Positions 1-5,224 of a stretch of 5,224 nt of DNA are shown in pieces. Numbering within the stretch: position 1 is the first letter of the stretch; every line of letters starts with the position of its first letter. The DNA comes from an uncultured bacterium (lineage in GTDB: Bacteria > Cyanobacteriota > Vampirovibrionia > Gastranaerophilales > Gastranaerophilaceae): NCBI GenBank assembly GCA_902803265.1, contig CADCPD010000220.1:1-5224 (forward strand). Reading direction: 5' to 3'. The notes below the pieces were generated by a model. It had not been told where the DNA came from. It was given only the letters and a program-made list of their open reading frames with translations, and did no database searches. A program made the position numbers and the translations under genes.

Positions 1-1486
1 TCATATTTTTATTTAATTTACCACTATTTTTTGCTTCAGCTAAATACACCATCGCTTCAGAAATTATAGTCATTGAATTTTCTAAATCTTTTTCAGACAA
101 ATATATATCGTTTTTTTGAGTACTAATATTTGTCATATTTTGAACAACAGATTTTGTAATACCTTCAATCGCATAAGCAGGAAGTTTAACACCTTCTTTA
201 CTTATAATCTCACCTACAACAAATTTATTTAAAGTTGAACCTACATATTTTGAAGCTGTTTTTCCGGCAGTTGATTCTAAAATCTTTGAAGTAACACCAC
301 TTGCATATTTATTAACAATAGCTTGATTAACAGCACCACTAATACCGTTCAAACCAGCATTAATAGCTGTAGTCTTTAGATTAAAATCTCCCTCAATTTT
401 ATTTGTTGCAGCATCAGCAATATCAACAGCAACAGAAGTTGCCGCACTATAAGCTAAACTTGCTACAACTGAACTTGGACCTAAAGCATTAAGAACAACA
501 CCTGTCACAAATTTAACACAAGCTGCGCCAACTTTTTGAGAAGTGTTATATTTATCAACTCTTGCAATAATATCATTTTTAGTTCCAAAGGCTTTTTCAT
601 ATGATTTATCATAATCTTCCTTAATTTGAGATAAAGTTTGACCTTTCAAACATTTTTCTGCAGATAATTTAGTTGATTCTAAAATAAAATTAGATAATTG
701 CCCATATACTTTATATTTATCTTCTTTACTTGATTTTTCGCTATCTAATCCCTTTGATAATAAAACTTTATCTAATACCTTCTTATCACCTAAAATTTCA
801 ATTAAAGAATTTTCCATATTTTCAAAAATATCTTCTTTTTTAGTTACATGATTATAGCAAGAATTAAAGCCTGTTGTACCATATGGAATAGCTCTTACTT
901 CGCTTAAATCTTGTAAATTACCTGAAACTTTATTATAAATTTTTAAATTTTTAGATAATTTTTCATCAGTATATTTTGAAATACAGTCTGTAATTAAAGC
1001 TGTTTCAAGTTGTTTAGACTTTCTGCCGTATTTTGCAATGTTTGAGTGATTATATTCAACATCAAAAATTTCTTTAAATTTATCCTTAAATTTATCTTCT
1101 TTTATTGAATTCTCAAGCTCATTAACGTGTTCAGTGTATTTATTAATATCTTCCTGAACAATTTTTGCTCTGTTTTTAGAATTCCAAAGAATACTGATAG
1201 TTTCAGCAGTTTTACCTGCCCATCCATCAGATGCTACTTGGGTGTTTAATGAATTTTGGGCTGTTTCACCCATTTGGTTTAATGTGTTTGTGATTTTTTT
1301 GTATTCTTTTAAGCGATTTGATTTTCCTGTGAATGTAACTGGGCATGTTGAGTAGTTTTCAGGAGTATTTGAGCGTTCAAAAGTATCTGCTTTGATATTT
1401 GACAAAACAGATTGATGATAACTTTTATAGTCATTTTTAGTATTGAAAAGATTAATTGTATTACTTAAACCAAAAATTTTAATCAC
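1..1486 (-). CDS. Large protein of unknown function, 3' end outside window; WXG-like helical N-terminus and Gly/Ala-rich pre-toxin-like region
   Basis: I do not recognise this gene. The frame is open without a stop for 495 codons from a GTG at 1486-1484 to the left edge, so the C-terminus is missing. The GTG is preceded by a weak GGGTG four bases upstream; there is no ATG between it and the upstream in-frame stop at 1553-1555, and the next in-frame ATG is codon 72. The start is therefore likely but not certain. Seen: no signal peptide; a 'PVTFTGK' segment at residues 49-55; a Lys/Glu/Asn-rich, probably helical stretch around residues 56-130 with a W-A-G turn at 89-91 and a second Trp at 101, resembling the helix-turn-helix of WXG100/LXG proteins; a long charged middle part (130-315); and a Gly/Ala/Val-rich region (about 318-450) with a hydrophobic core at 320-360. 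The last region reads like pre-toxin segments of polymorphic toxins (for example 'INAGLNGISGAVNQAI' at 375-390). That functional link is inference only. No catalytic motif is visible. It is not part of the LPS pathway and probably has its own promoter. Confidence 0.85.
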   Translation of the reverse strand, partial: MIKIFGLSNTINLFNTKNDYKSYHQSVLSNIKADTFERSNTPENYSTCPVTFTGKSNRLKEYKKITNTLNQMGETAQNSLNTQVASDGWAGKTAETISILWNSKNRAKIVQEDINKYTEHVNELENSIKEDKFKDKFKEIFDVEYNHSNIAKYGRKSKQLETALITDCISKYTDEKLSKNLKIYNKVSGNLQDLSEVRAIPYGTTGFNSCYNHVTKKEDIFENMENSLIEILGDKKVLDKVLLSKGLDSEKSSKEDKYKVYGQLSNFILESTKLSAEKCLKGQTLSQIKEDYDKSYEKAFGTKNDIIARVDKYNTSQKVGAACVKFVTGVVLNALGPSSVVASLAYSAATSVAVDIADAATNKIEGDFNLKTTAINAGLNGISGAVNQAIVNKYASGVTSKILESTAGKTASKYVGSTLNKFVVGEIISKEGVKLPAYAIEGITKSVVQNMTNISTQKNDIYLSEKDLENSMTIISEAMVYLAEAKNSGKLNKNM

Positions 1487-1549
1487 TACACACCCAAATA
1501 AAACCAGTTCTATAAAAATAAACTCAAAAAAGTTGTATAAATTGACCTG

Positions 1550-1579
1550 ATTTTAAAGAATGTGAATCAAATGTAACAA
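1550..1579 (-). promoter_or_regulatory. Possible sigma-70 promoter for the leftmost large gene
   Basis: On the minus strand a TTGTTA box (1579-1574, 4 of 6 to TTGACA) lies 18 bases ahead of TAAAAT (1555-1550, 5 of 6 to TATAAT), about 64 bases upstream of the GTG start at 1486. The placement suits a separate transcription start for the large gene after the LPS cluster. In such AT-rich DNA this degree of match arises easily by chance, so the call is tentative. Confidence 0.3.
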
Positions 1580-1581
1580 TA

Positions 1582-1599
1582 AAATTTAAACTTAAATTT
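1582..1599 (-). terminator. Weak AT-only hairpin at the end of lpxA, possible terminator
   Basis: A perfect inverted repeat with 8-base arms, AAATTTAA and TTAAATTT, around two bases overlaps the lpxA TAA stop (1598-1600). On the minus strand it is followed by TATTGTTA rather than a clean U run. The stem has no G-C pair in the arms, so it would be a weak intrinsic terminator or only an mRNA 3'-end structure. It is the only candidate for ending the LPS transcript before the unrelated next gene. Confidence 0.25.
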
Positions 1600-2398
1600 A
1601 TAGCCCTGAAGCTTCAGCAGACTTATGAGATTTTAAAAGTACACCGCGTTTTGAAGTTTCAATAAAATTAATCATTTTTTCTATATATTCATTCATAGGA
1701 ATATCTGATTTAATCTTTTCAATAGCTTGTGTAGTATTAAAATCAGGAGAAATTAGTAATTTGAAAGCTTCATTCATATGAAGTCTGACATCTTTATCAA
1801 CTCCTCTGCGTCTTAAAGCAACTACATTCAATCCGCTAGGTACTGGTGGTCGGCCTTCACCTTTTGAATAAGGTAAAATATCCTGACGAGTTGCAGAAAA
1901 TCCGCTTACAATAGCCATTTCGCCAACTCTGCAATTTTGATGGAATACTGACATTCCGCCTAACCAAGCACCAAAATCAACATGGCAATGACCACCGAGA
2001 GTCGCTAAATTAGCCATTATTACCTGATCACCAAGAACACAATTATGCGCAACATGTGTTCCTACCATTAATAAACATTTATTACCTATTCTTGTTGTAA
2101 AATCTCCACAAGCAGCACCCCTGTGAACAGTTACATTTTCTTTTATTATTGTACCGTTTCCGATAACAACTTTTGTAGGTTCACCTTTATATCCTAAATC
2201 TTGAGGTTCTGAACCAATAGTTGCAAACGGGCTTATTGTACAATCTTCACCAATTTCTGCAAATTCAACATATGCATTTGCTAGAACTCATGTTCTGCTA
2301 CATATTTTTACATTTTCACCAATTACAACATTTGGTCCGATTACCGCATCATCAGCAATCTCTGCTGTAGGATGTATTATAGCTGTCTTATCTATCAT
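1598..2398 (-). pseudogene. lpxA: lpxA, acyl-ACP--UDP-N-acetylglucosamine O-acyltransferase, interrupted by one in-frame TGA
   Basis: LpxA transfers a 3-hydroxyacyl chain from ACP to the 3-OH of UDP-GlcNAc in the cytoplasm, the first step of lipid A synthesis. From the ATG at 2398 the frame gives 266 codons up to a TAA at 1598, close to the 262 residues of E. coli LpxA. It starts 'MIDKTAIIHPTAEIA', nearly identical in pattern to the family N-terminus. Left-handed beta-helix hexapeptide repeats run to about residue 170. The catalytic His is His118 in 'THVAHNC'; 'VHRGA' (91-95), 'GGMSVFHQ' (147-154) and 'GLNVVALRRRG' (189-199) are further family signatures, followed by the C-terminal helical domain. 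Codon 37 (2290-2288) is TGA, with clear LpxA homology in the same frame on both sides and no frameshift. As written, translation would stop after 36 residues. The fragment from Met112 (2068) has no ribosome binding site and lacks half the helix, so it is not a credible gene. Because the rest is well conserved, a recent mutation, a sequencing error or recoding are all possible; the product is normally essential for lipid A. Relative to E. coli, roughly one hexapeptide coil is missing near residues 27-33. Confidence 0.92.
2288..2290 (-). other. In-frame TGA at lpxA codon 37
   Basis: The codon sits between 'KICSRT' and 'VLANAYVEF'. The same turn in LpxD of this window reads 'AKTRILANCY', with Arg at the matching place, while many LpxA proteins carry Trp or Val there. 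A single change from TGG or CGA would give TGA. All six tryptophan-type sites other than this one that I can see in the window use TGG where Trp is encoded, and no gene here ends in TGA. Confidence 0.95.
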
Positions 2399-2407
2399 TT
2401 TTCCAAA

Positions 2408-2414
2408 TCCTTCC
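2408..2414 (-). promoter_or_regulatory. Ribosome binding site of lpxA
   Basis: GGAAGGA on the minus strand lies 9 bases before the ATG at 2398-2396. It supports that start, which also gives the canonical LpxA N-terminus 'MIDK'. The base of the long hairpin at 2419-2463 ends only four bases upstream of it. Confidence 0.8.
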
Positions 2415-2418
2415 AATA

Positions 2419-2463
2419 CAAAATTTCATTTCTTATTTATTATAAATGAAGAAATGAATTTTG
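2419..2463 (-). repeat. 45-nt imperfect palindrome / hairpin between fabZ and lpxA
   Basis: The two halves can form about 20 base pairs with two single-base bulges (2424 and 2448) and a 3-base loop (2440-2442). The core arms are CATTTCTT (2427-2434) and AAGAAATG (2449-2456), extended inwards by ATTTA/TAAAT and outwards by CAAAATT/AATTTTG. In the minus-strand transcript it sits directly upstream of the lpxA ribosome binding site and downstream of the fabZ stop. It could be an mRNA-stability or processing element, an attenuator or a protein-binding palindrome. No U run follows it on the minus strand, which speaks against a simple terminator. Confidence 0.6.
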
Positions 2464-2467
2464 CGAA
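2439..2467 (-). promoter_or_regulatory. Possible sigma-70 promoter for lpxA
   Basis: A perfect TATAAT (2444-2439) is preceded with a 17-base spacer by TTCGCA (2467-2462, 4 of 6 to TTGACA), about 41 bases ahead of the lpxA start. The -10 box falls in the apex of the palindrome, so promoter and hairpin readings may be alternatives. The wide fabZ-lpxA spacer, unlike the tight joins elsewhere in the cluster, fits an internal promoter. Confidence 0.4.
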
Positions 2468-2499
2468 AAATTTTATATATCTTTAATATCCTAAAAATT

Positions 2500-2940
2500 T
2501 TACTTCATACAAACAGTCAAATCAGCCTCAACAACCAGTTTTCCGTCAACATAACCTACAGCATGAGATTTGCCAATAGGTCCTTTTACTTTTGTTAAAG
2601 TAATTTCCATCTCTAATCTGTCGCCAGGACGAACTATATTTTTAAATCTTACATTATCTATTCCTGCAAATAAAGCAAGCTTACCTTTAAATTGATCCAT
2701 TGTGCATAAAATAGGTGCGGCACATTGAGCCATCGCTTCTATTTGTAAAACACCAGGCATTATTGGATTATTTGGAAAATGACCTTGGAAAAATGGTTCA
2801 TTAAACGTTAAATTTTTATACCCTTTAGAATACTTTCCTGATACACATTCAGTTATTCTGTCAACAAGTAAAAACGGATAACGATGAGGAATCATTTCCA
2901 TTATCTGCATTGTATCAAAGGTTAATATTTCTTCAGTCAT
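2500..2940 (-). CDS. fabZ: FabZ, (3R)-hydroxymyristoyl/3-hydroxyacyl-[ACP] dehydratase
   Basis: FabZ removes water from 3-hydroxyacyl-ACP to give trans-2-enoyl-ACP in the type II fatty acid elongation cycle; it is a soluble cytoplasmic hot-dog-fold enzyme. The 146-residue product has the normal family length. It shows 'IPHRYPFLLVDRI' (17-29), the catalytic block 'GHFPNNPIMPGVLQIEAMAQ' (53-72) with His54 and Glu68 as the expected catalytic pair, and 'FAGIDNVRFKNIVRPGD' (91-107). The ATG at 2940-2938 lies 7 bases after a strong AAGGAG. The gene lies 12 bp behind lpxC and is probably cotranscribed with it, a common pairing because FabZ and the Lpx acyltransferases draw on the same 3-hydroxyacyl-ACP pool. 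Nothing in it looks damaged; the stop is TAA. Confidence 0.97.
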   Translation of the reverse strand: MTEEILTFDTMQIMEMIPHRYPFLLVDRITECVSGKYSKGYKNLTFNEPFFQGHFPNNPIMPGVLQIEAMAQCAAPILCTMDQFKGKLALFAGIDNVRFKNIVRPGDRLEMEITLTKVKGPIGKSHAVGYVDGKLVVEADLTVCMK

Positions 2941-2947
2941 TGGCTAT

Positions 2948-2953
2948 CTCCTT
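2948..2953 (-). promoter_or_regulatory. Ribosome binding site of fabZ
   Basis: AAGGAG on the minus strand overlaps the last base of lpxC by one position (2953) and stands 7 bases before the fabZ ATG, a near-ideal site that fixes the start. Confidence 0.85.
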
Positions 2954-3768
2954 TATATTTCTACTAATTTATCTTTTAATTCTTTTGCGACAATGGCATG
3001 AACTGCATGTCCCGCTTCTTTCACAATTATCTGAGCTTTAAAATTAAGAGGATTGCAACCTGTTAGATAAAAGTCGCCGATTAAATCTAAAATTTTATGT
3101 TTAACAGGTTCTGATGTTGAACGCAAATCTGTTGTATATCCAACATCTTTTAAACCCACGGTATTATCATAAGTTACCCCCTTGGCAAATCCTAAAAGTT
3201 GATATTTTTTCAAATCTTTTAAGAAACCAAAAGTTCTTGCTTCAATTACTTCTTCTTCTTTTGATTTGTGATTGAAGCTTACCCATCTATTTTTTAAATC
3301 TGGATGGTCGTAATTAACAGAATAAGAAATATATAATTCCTTATCCGGAACCACTATCAGAGATGTTTTACCGTTTAAATAATATACAGGCTCACATACC
3401 GTATAATTTGGTTGTTTTGATTTTTTTATTCCTGCATTTTTAAACAATTTTACCCATTCAAGAGAACTTCCATCCAAAATAGGCATTTCGTAATTAGACA
3501 TATAAACATCTATGGAATCTATACCGCAAAAGGCACATGCTGCCATAAAATGTTCAATCAACATTACTTTATCTCTATGTTTGTTACCTATAGTAACACA
3601 ATGATCCGTAGTTACTAAATTATCAACATGGGCAATAACAGGTTCTTTTGAATTTTTAACAAAAAATCTAATTTGAGATAATTCATTTGGCACAATTTCA
3701 ACAGAAGTATCCTGATTTTTCATCAGACTGTTTCCTGTTATTTCAATTGCCTTAGAAATTGTACCCAT
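2953..3768 (-). CDS. lpxC: LpxC, UDP-3-O-acyl-N-acetylglucosamine deacetylase (divergent N-terminus)
   Basis: LpxC is the zinc-dependent deacetylase that removes acetate from UDP-3-O-acyl-GlcNAc, the committed step of lipid A synthesis in the cytoplasm. The 271-residue product is a little shorter than E. coli LpxC (305), mainly at the C-terminus. The catalytic set is present: Glu72 and His73 in 'IEHFMAA', His224 and Asp228 in 'VKHKILDLIGD' (the other zinc ligands), 'ARTFGF' at 177-182, 'LDGSS' at 98-102, and His254 in 'EAGHAVHA'. It should therefore be active. Odd point: the usual N-terminal 'GVGLHSG'-type motif is replaced by 'GNSLMKNQ' at 12-19. The ATG at 3768 shares its A with the lpxD stop (TAATG), and a GAGGA lies 12 bases upstream inside lpxD, so translation is likely coupled to lpxD. 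The stop is TAA. The assignment is firm from the metal-site motifs and gene order. Confidence 0.95.
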   Translation of the reverse strand: MGTISKAIEITGNSLMKNQDTSVEIVPNELSQIRFFVKNSKEPVIAHVDNLVTTDHCVTIGNKHRDKVMLIEHFMAACAFCGIDSIDVYMSNYEMPILDGSSLEWVKLFKNAGIKKSKQPNYTVCEPVYYLNGKTSLIVVPDKELYISYSVNYDHPDLKNRWVSFNHKSKEEEVIEARTFGFLKDLKKYQLLGFAKGVTYDNTVGLKDVGYTTDLRSTSEPVKHKILDLIGDFYLTGCNPLNFKAQIIVKEAGHAVHAIVAKELKDKLVEI

Positions 3769-4856
3769 TATTCTTCAGTATCCTCTAAAAATCCTTTTAA
3801 TAGCGGTTCATACTTTTTGAACTTAGCTATTAAATCTCCTGCATCTTTAATAGTTTTCAACTTTTTGATAAAGTCTTTTTTAGGAACAGCAGGAATACCT
3901 ACTATGATTGATTTAGCAGGGAAGGATTTAGATACACCGGCTTTTGCTGCAACAATAGAATCACTTCCTATTCTTAGGTGATCAGCAAAACCAGCTTGTC
4001 CTGCAATTACAACTCTGTCTTCAATTACACAGCTTCCAGCAATACCTACTTGAGATACTATTAAGCAGCCTTTACCTATACGGCAGTTATGACCTATCAT
4101 AACAAGGTCGTCTATTTTTGTATTGTCTCCAATTGTTGTATTTTCAATAGTACCTCTGTCAATAGTTGTATTAGCACCGATTTCAACATTATTGCCAATT
4201 ACAACAGAACCAAGTGAAGGAATTTTAAATATAACTTGTTCAGTTTTTTCTTCTAATTCTTTACCTTGTCTTGCTTGTTCAATATTATCAGGATTTTCAG
4301 TTACAAAACTGAAACCGTCGGCACCTAAAGACACTCCATTATGAAAAATACAATCTTTACCAACCTTTACTCTGGCCCCAATGTTTATTCCTGAATGCAA
4401 GAAACAATTTTCACCAAGTTCAACATTTTCACCAATATAACAATTTGCCAAAATTCTTGTCTTTGCACCAATTTTTGCATTAGCTGAAACAACTACGTTA
4501 GGTCCTATTTTAACACCTTCGCCAAGTTGTGCGGTAGGATCAACAACTGCGGTCGGATGAACTCCCTCATTAACTTTTGGTTCTTCATAAAACAAAGTCA
4601 ATAATTTCATCATAGCAAGTCTTGGTCTTTCAACTTCAATAGTTGTTAATCTATCATAAGATACACCAAGAGGAACTAATGCCGCTTTGGCTTTAGTTTT
4701 AGCAAGATTTTCTATTTCTTCTTCTTCAAATGCAAGAGCTAAAGTATTTGCATCTGCCAATAGTGGAGGTGCTATCATTGATACTTCTGCATCTTCAACC
4801 TTGTTCAACATACCGCCTACGATTTGTGCAATTTCTTCAATCTTAAATTTTGCCAT
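3768..4856 (-). CDS. lpxD: LpxD, UDP-3-O-(3-hydroxyacyl)glucosamine N-acyltransferase
   Basis: LpxD adds the N-linked 3-hydroxyacyl chain from ACP to the LpxC product, giving UDP-2,3-diacylglucosamine in the cytoplasm. The 362-residue product (E. coli 341) has the three expected parts: an N-terminal uridine-binding domain (about 1-97, with 'IAQIVGGML' and later 'ERPRLAMMKLL'), a left-handed beta-helix of hexapeptide repeats (about 98-320) and a helical C-terminus (325-362). Family signatures are 'VHPTAVVDPTAQLGEGVKIG' (99-118), 'LGADGFSF' (177-184), 'IGANTTIDRGT' (226-236) and 'IGHN' (254-257), whose His256 matches the catalytic His. Between 'GADGFSF' and 'IPSLG' it has about 18 more residues than E. 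coli LpxD, rich in Glu/Gln, probably a surface loop. The ATG at 4856 follows AAGGAG by 6 bases. It overlaps lpxC by one base and is probably in one transcript with it. Confidence 0.97.
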   Translation of the reverse strand: MAKFKIEEIAQIVGGMLNKVEDAEVSMIAPPLLADANTLALAFEEEEIENLAKTKAKAALVPLGVSYDRLTTIEVERPRLAMMKLLTLFYEEPKVNEGVHPTAVVDPTAQLGEGVKIGPNVVVSANAKIGAKTRILANCYIGENVELGENCFLHSGINIGARVKVGKDCIFHNGVSLGADGFSFVTENPDNIEQARQGKELEEKTEQVIFKIPSLGSVVIGNNVEIGANTTIDRGTIENTTIGDNTKIDDLVMIGHNCRIGKGCLIVSQVGIAGSCVIEDRVVIAGQAGFADHLRIGSDSIVAAKAGVSKSFPAKSIIVGIPAVPKKDFIKKLKTIKDAGDLIAKFKKYEPLLKGFLEDTEE

Positions 4857-4862
4857 CTAAAT

Positions 4863-4868
4863 CTCCTT
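4863..4868 (-). promoter_or_regulatory. Ribosome binding site of lpxD
   Basis: AAGGAG on the minus strand stands 6 bases before the lpxD ATG, within the 22-bp gap to the upstream gene. It fixes the start and shows that lpxD has its own strong initiation site. Confidence 0.85.
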
Positions 4869-4878
4869 AATTATATAA

Positions 4879-5224
4879 TTATTTGTTCATTTTGTTTATT
4901 AAATTTGTAGTTGATTTACCTACAACAAATGTTATTAATTCAAGTTTTATATTATTTTTGATAATAACATCAGCTTCAGGTAATGTTTCCAGCGTATAAT
5001 CTCCACCTTTTGTATGTATATCAGGTTTTATTATATCCAACAAATCCCTTGGTGTATCTTCATCAAATATTACCACATAATCGACACAAGATAAAGCACA
5101 TAAAATTTCAGCTCTGTCCTGTTCATTATTTAATGGTCGAGATTCGCCTTTTAAGCGCTTTACAGACATATCAGAATTTAGCATAACAATAAGAATATCT
5201 CCAAAAGATTTTGATTTTTGAAGA
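4879..5224 (-). CDS. rfaE2: C-terminal part of a heptose-1-phosphate nucleotidyltransferase (RfaE2 / HldE domain II), 5' end outside window
   Basis: The last 114 codons are visible; the frame continues to the right edge, reading 'LQKSKSFGDILIV' before the first internal Met at 5184, so that Met is not the true start. Enzymes of this type transfer AMP from ATP to D-glycero-beta-D-manno-heptose 1-phosphate, making ADP-heptose for the LPS inner core. Diagnostic motifs are 'GDILIVMLNSDMSVKRLKG' (the Rossmann-like nucleotidyltransferase segment), 'RPLNNEQDRAEILCALSCVD', 'IIKPDIHTKGGDY' and the C-terminal 'GKSTTNLINKM'. The nucleotide-binding HxGH motif would lie upstream of the window. It could be a stand-alone RfaE2/HldC-type enzyme or the second domain of a bifunctional kinase-transferase HldE; this cannot be decided here. 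The stop is TAA and lpxD follows 22 bp later, so it is probably the upstream member of the same operon. The family is certain; substrate specificity is by family and context. Confidence 0.88.
   Translation of the reverse strand, partial: LQKSKSFGDILIVMLNSDMSVKRLKGESRPLNNEQDRAEILCALSCVDYVVIFDEDTPRDLLDIIKPDIHTKGGDYTLETLPEADVIIKNNIKLELITFVVGKSTTNLINKMNK

Noticed and set aside
1598..2068. A 156-codon frame starting at Met112 of lpxA as a separate gene
   Set aside because: It has no ribosome binding site, starts in mid beta-helix, and clear LpxA sequence continues upstream in the same frame beyond the TGA.
2282..2295. AGAAC-N4-GTTCT inverted repeat around the TGA, similar to a Gram-positive type LexA box or a recoding stem-loop
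   Set aside because: The arms are only 5 bases, it lies within a coding region far from a promoter, and a selenocysteine-type element would need a longer stem downstream of the TGA and a Sec-type site, which LpxA does not have.
2466..2502. Two copies of AAAAATTTTA in the fabZ-lpxA gap
   Set aside because: A 10-base A/T-only repeat 27 bases apart is expected by chance in such AT-rich spacer DNA.
4123..4344. Plus-strand frame of 73 codons inside lpxD
   Set aside because: It lies antisense to strongly conserved LpxD coding sequence, has no recognisable protein features and is a shadow of the hexapeptide repeats.
4983..5186. Plus-strand frame of 67 codons
   Set aside because: It is antisense to the conserved nucleotidyltransferase domain and shows no start signal or family resemblance.
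1598..5224. Genome-wide UGA-to-Trp reassignment
   Set aside because: Only one in-frame TGA is seen among about 1,500 codons, whereas Trp is otherwise written TGG; an AT-rich genome with reassignment would be expected to use TGA often.

Overview
The window is a visibly AT-rich bacterial segment in which every supported gene lies on the minus strand, so transcription runs from the right edge to the left. The right-hand 3.6 kb is a compact lipid A/LPS cluster. In transcription order it holds the 3' end of a heptose-phosphate nucleotidyltransferase (rfaE2/hldE C-terminal type), lpxD, lpxC, fabZ and lpxA. This shows a Gram-negative-type organism that builds a hexa-acylated-style lipid A by the Raetz pathway. 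The order lpxD-lpxC-fabZ-lpxA, the low GC and the short 'VTFTGK' segment in the leftmost gene together suggest a non-photosynthetic relative of cyanobacteria (Gastranaerophilales/'Melainabacteria'). That is a moderate inference from composition and recall, not a proven assignment.

Layout, right to left. At 5224-4879 is the C-terminal 114 codons of the nucleotidyltransferase, cut by the window edge. lpxD (4856-3768) follows after 22 bp with a strong ribosome binding site. Its TAA stop overlaps the ATG of lpxC (3768-2953) by one base. fabZ (2940-2500) follows 12 bp later behind a strong AAGGAG. A 101-bp spacer then holds a long imperfect hairpin and a plausible promoter ahead of lpxA (2398-1598). 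lpxA is intact in every respect except one in-frame TGA at codon 37. A 111-bp spacer with a weak AT-only hairpin and a possible promoter separates the cluster from the leftmost gene. That gene is a 495-codon open frame starting with GTG at 1486 and running off the left edge; it is unrelated to LPS.

How the genes work together. LpxA would acylate UDP-GlcNAc, LpxC deacetylates the product, and LpxD adds the second acyl chain. FabZ dehydrates 3-hydroxyacyl-ACP and so competes with LpxA and LpxD for the same acyl donors. The nucleotidyltransferase would activate heptose for the LPS inner core. lpxB is not in the window.

Main points for a second look are the TGA inside lpxA, the unrecognised leftmost protein (helical N-terminal part with a W-x-G turn and a Gly/Ala-rich, pre-toxin-like later part), the 20-bp hairpin directly upstream of the lpxA ribosome binding site, and the missing N-terminal GLHSG-type motif of LpxC. 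I see no tRNA, rRNA, CRISPR array or insertion sequence, and no complete new system.
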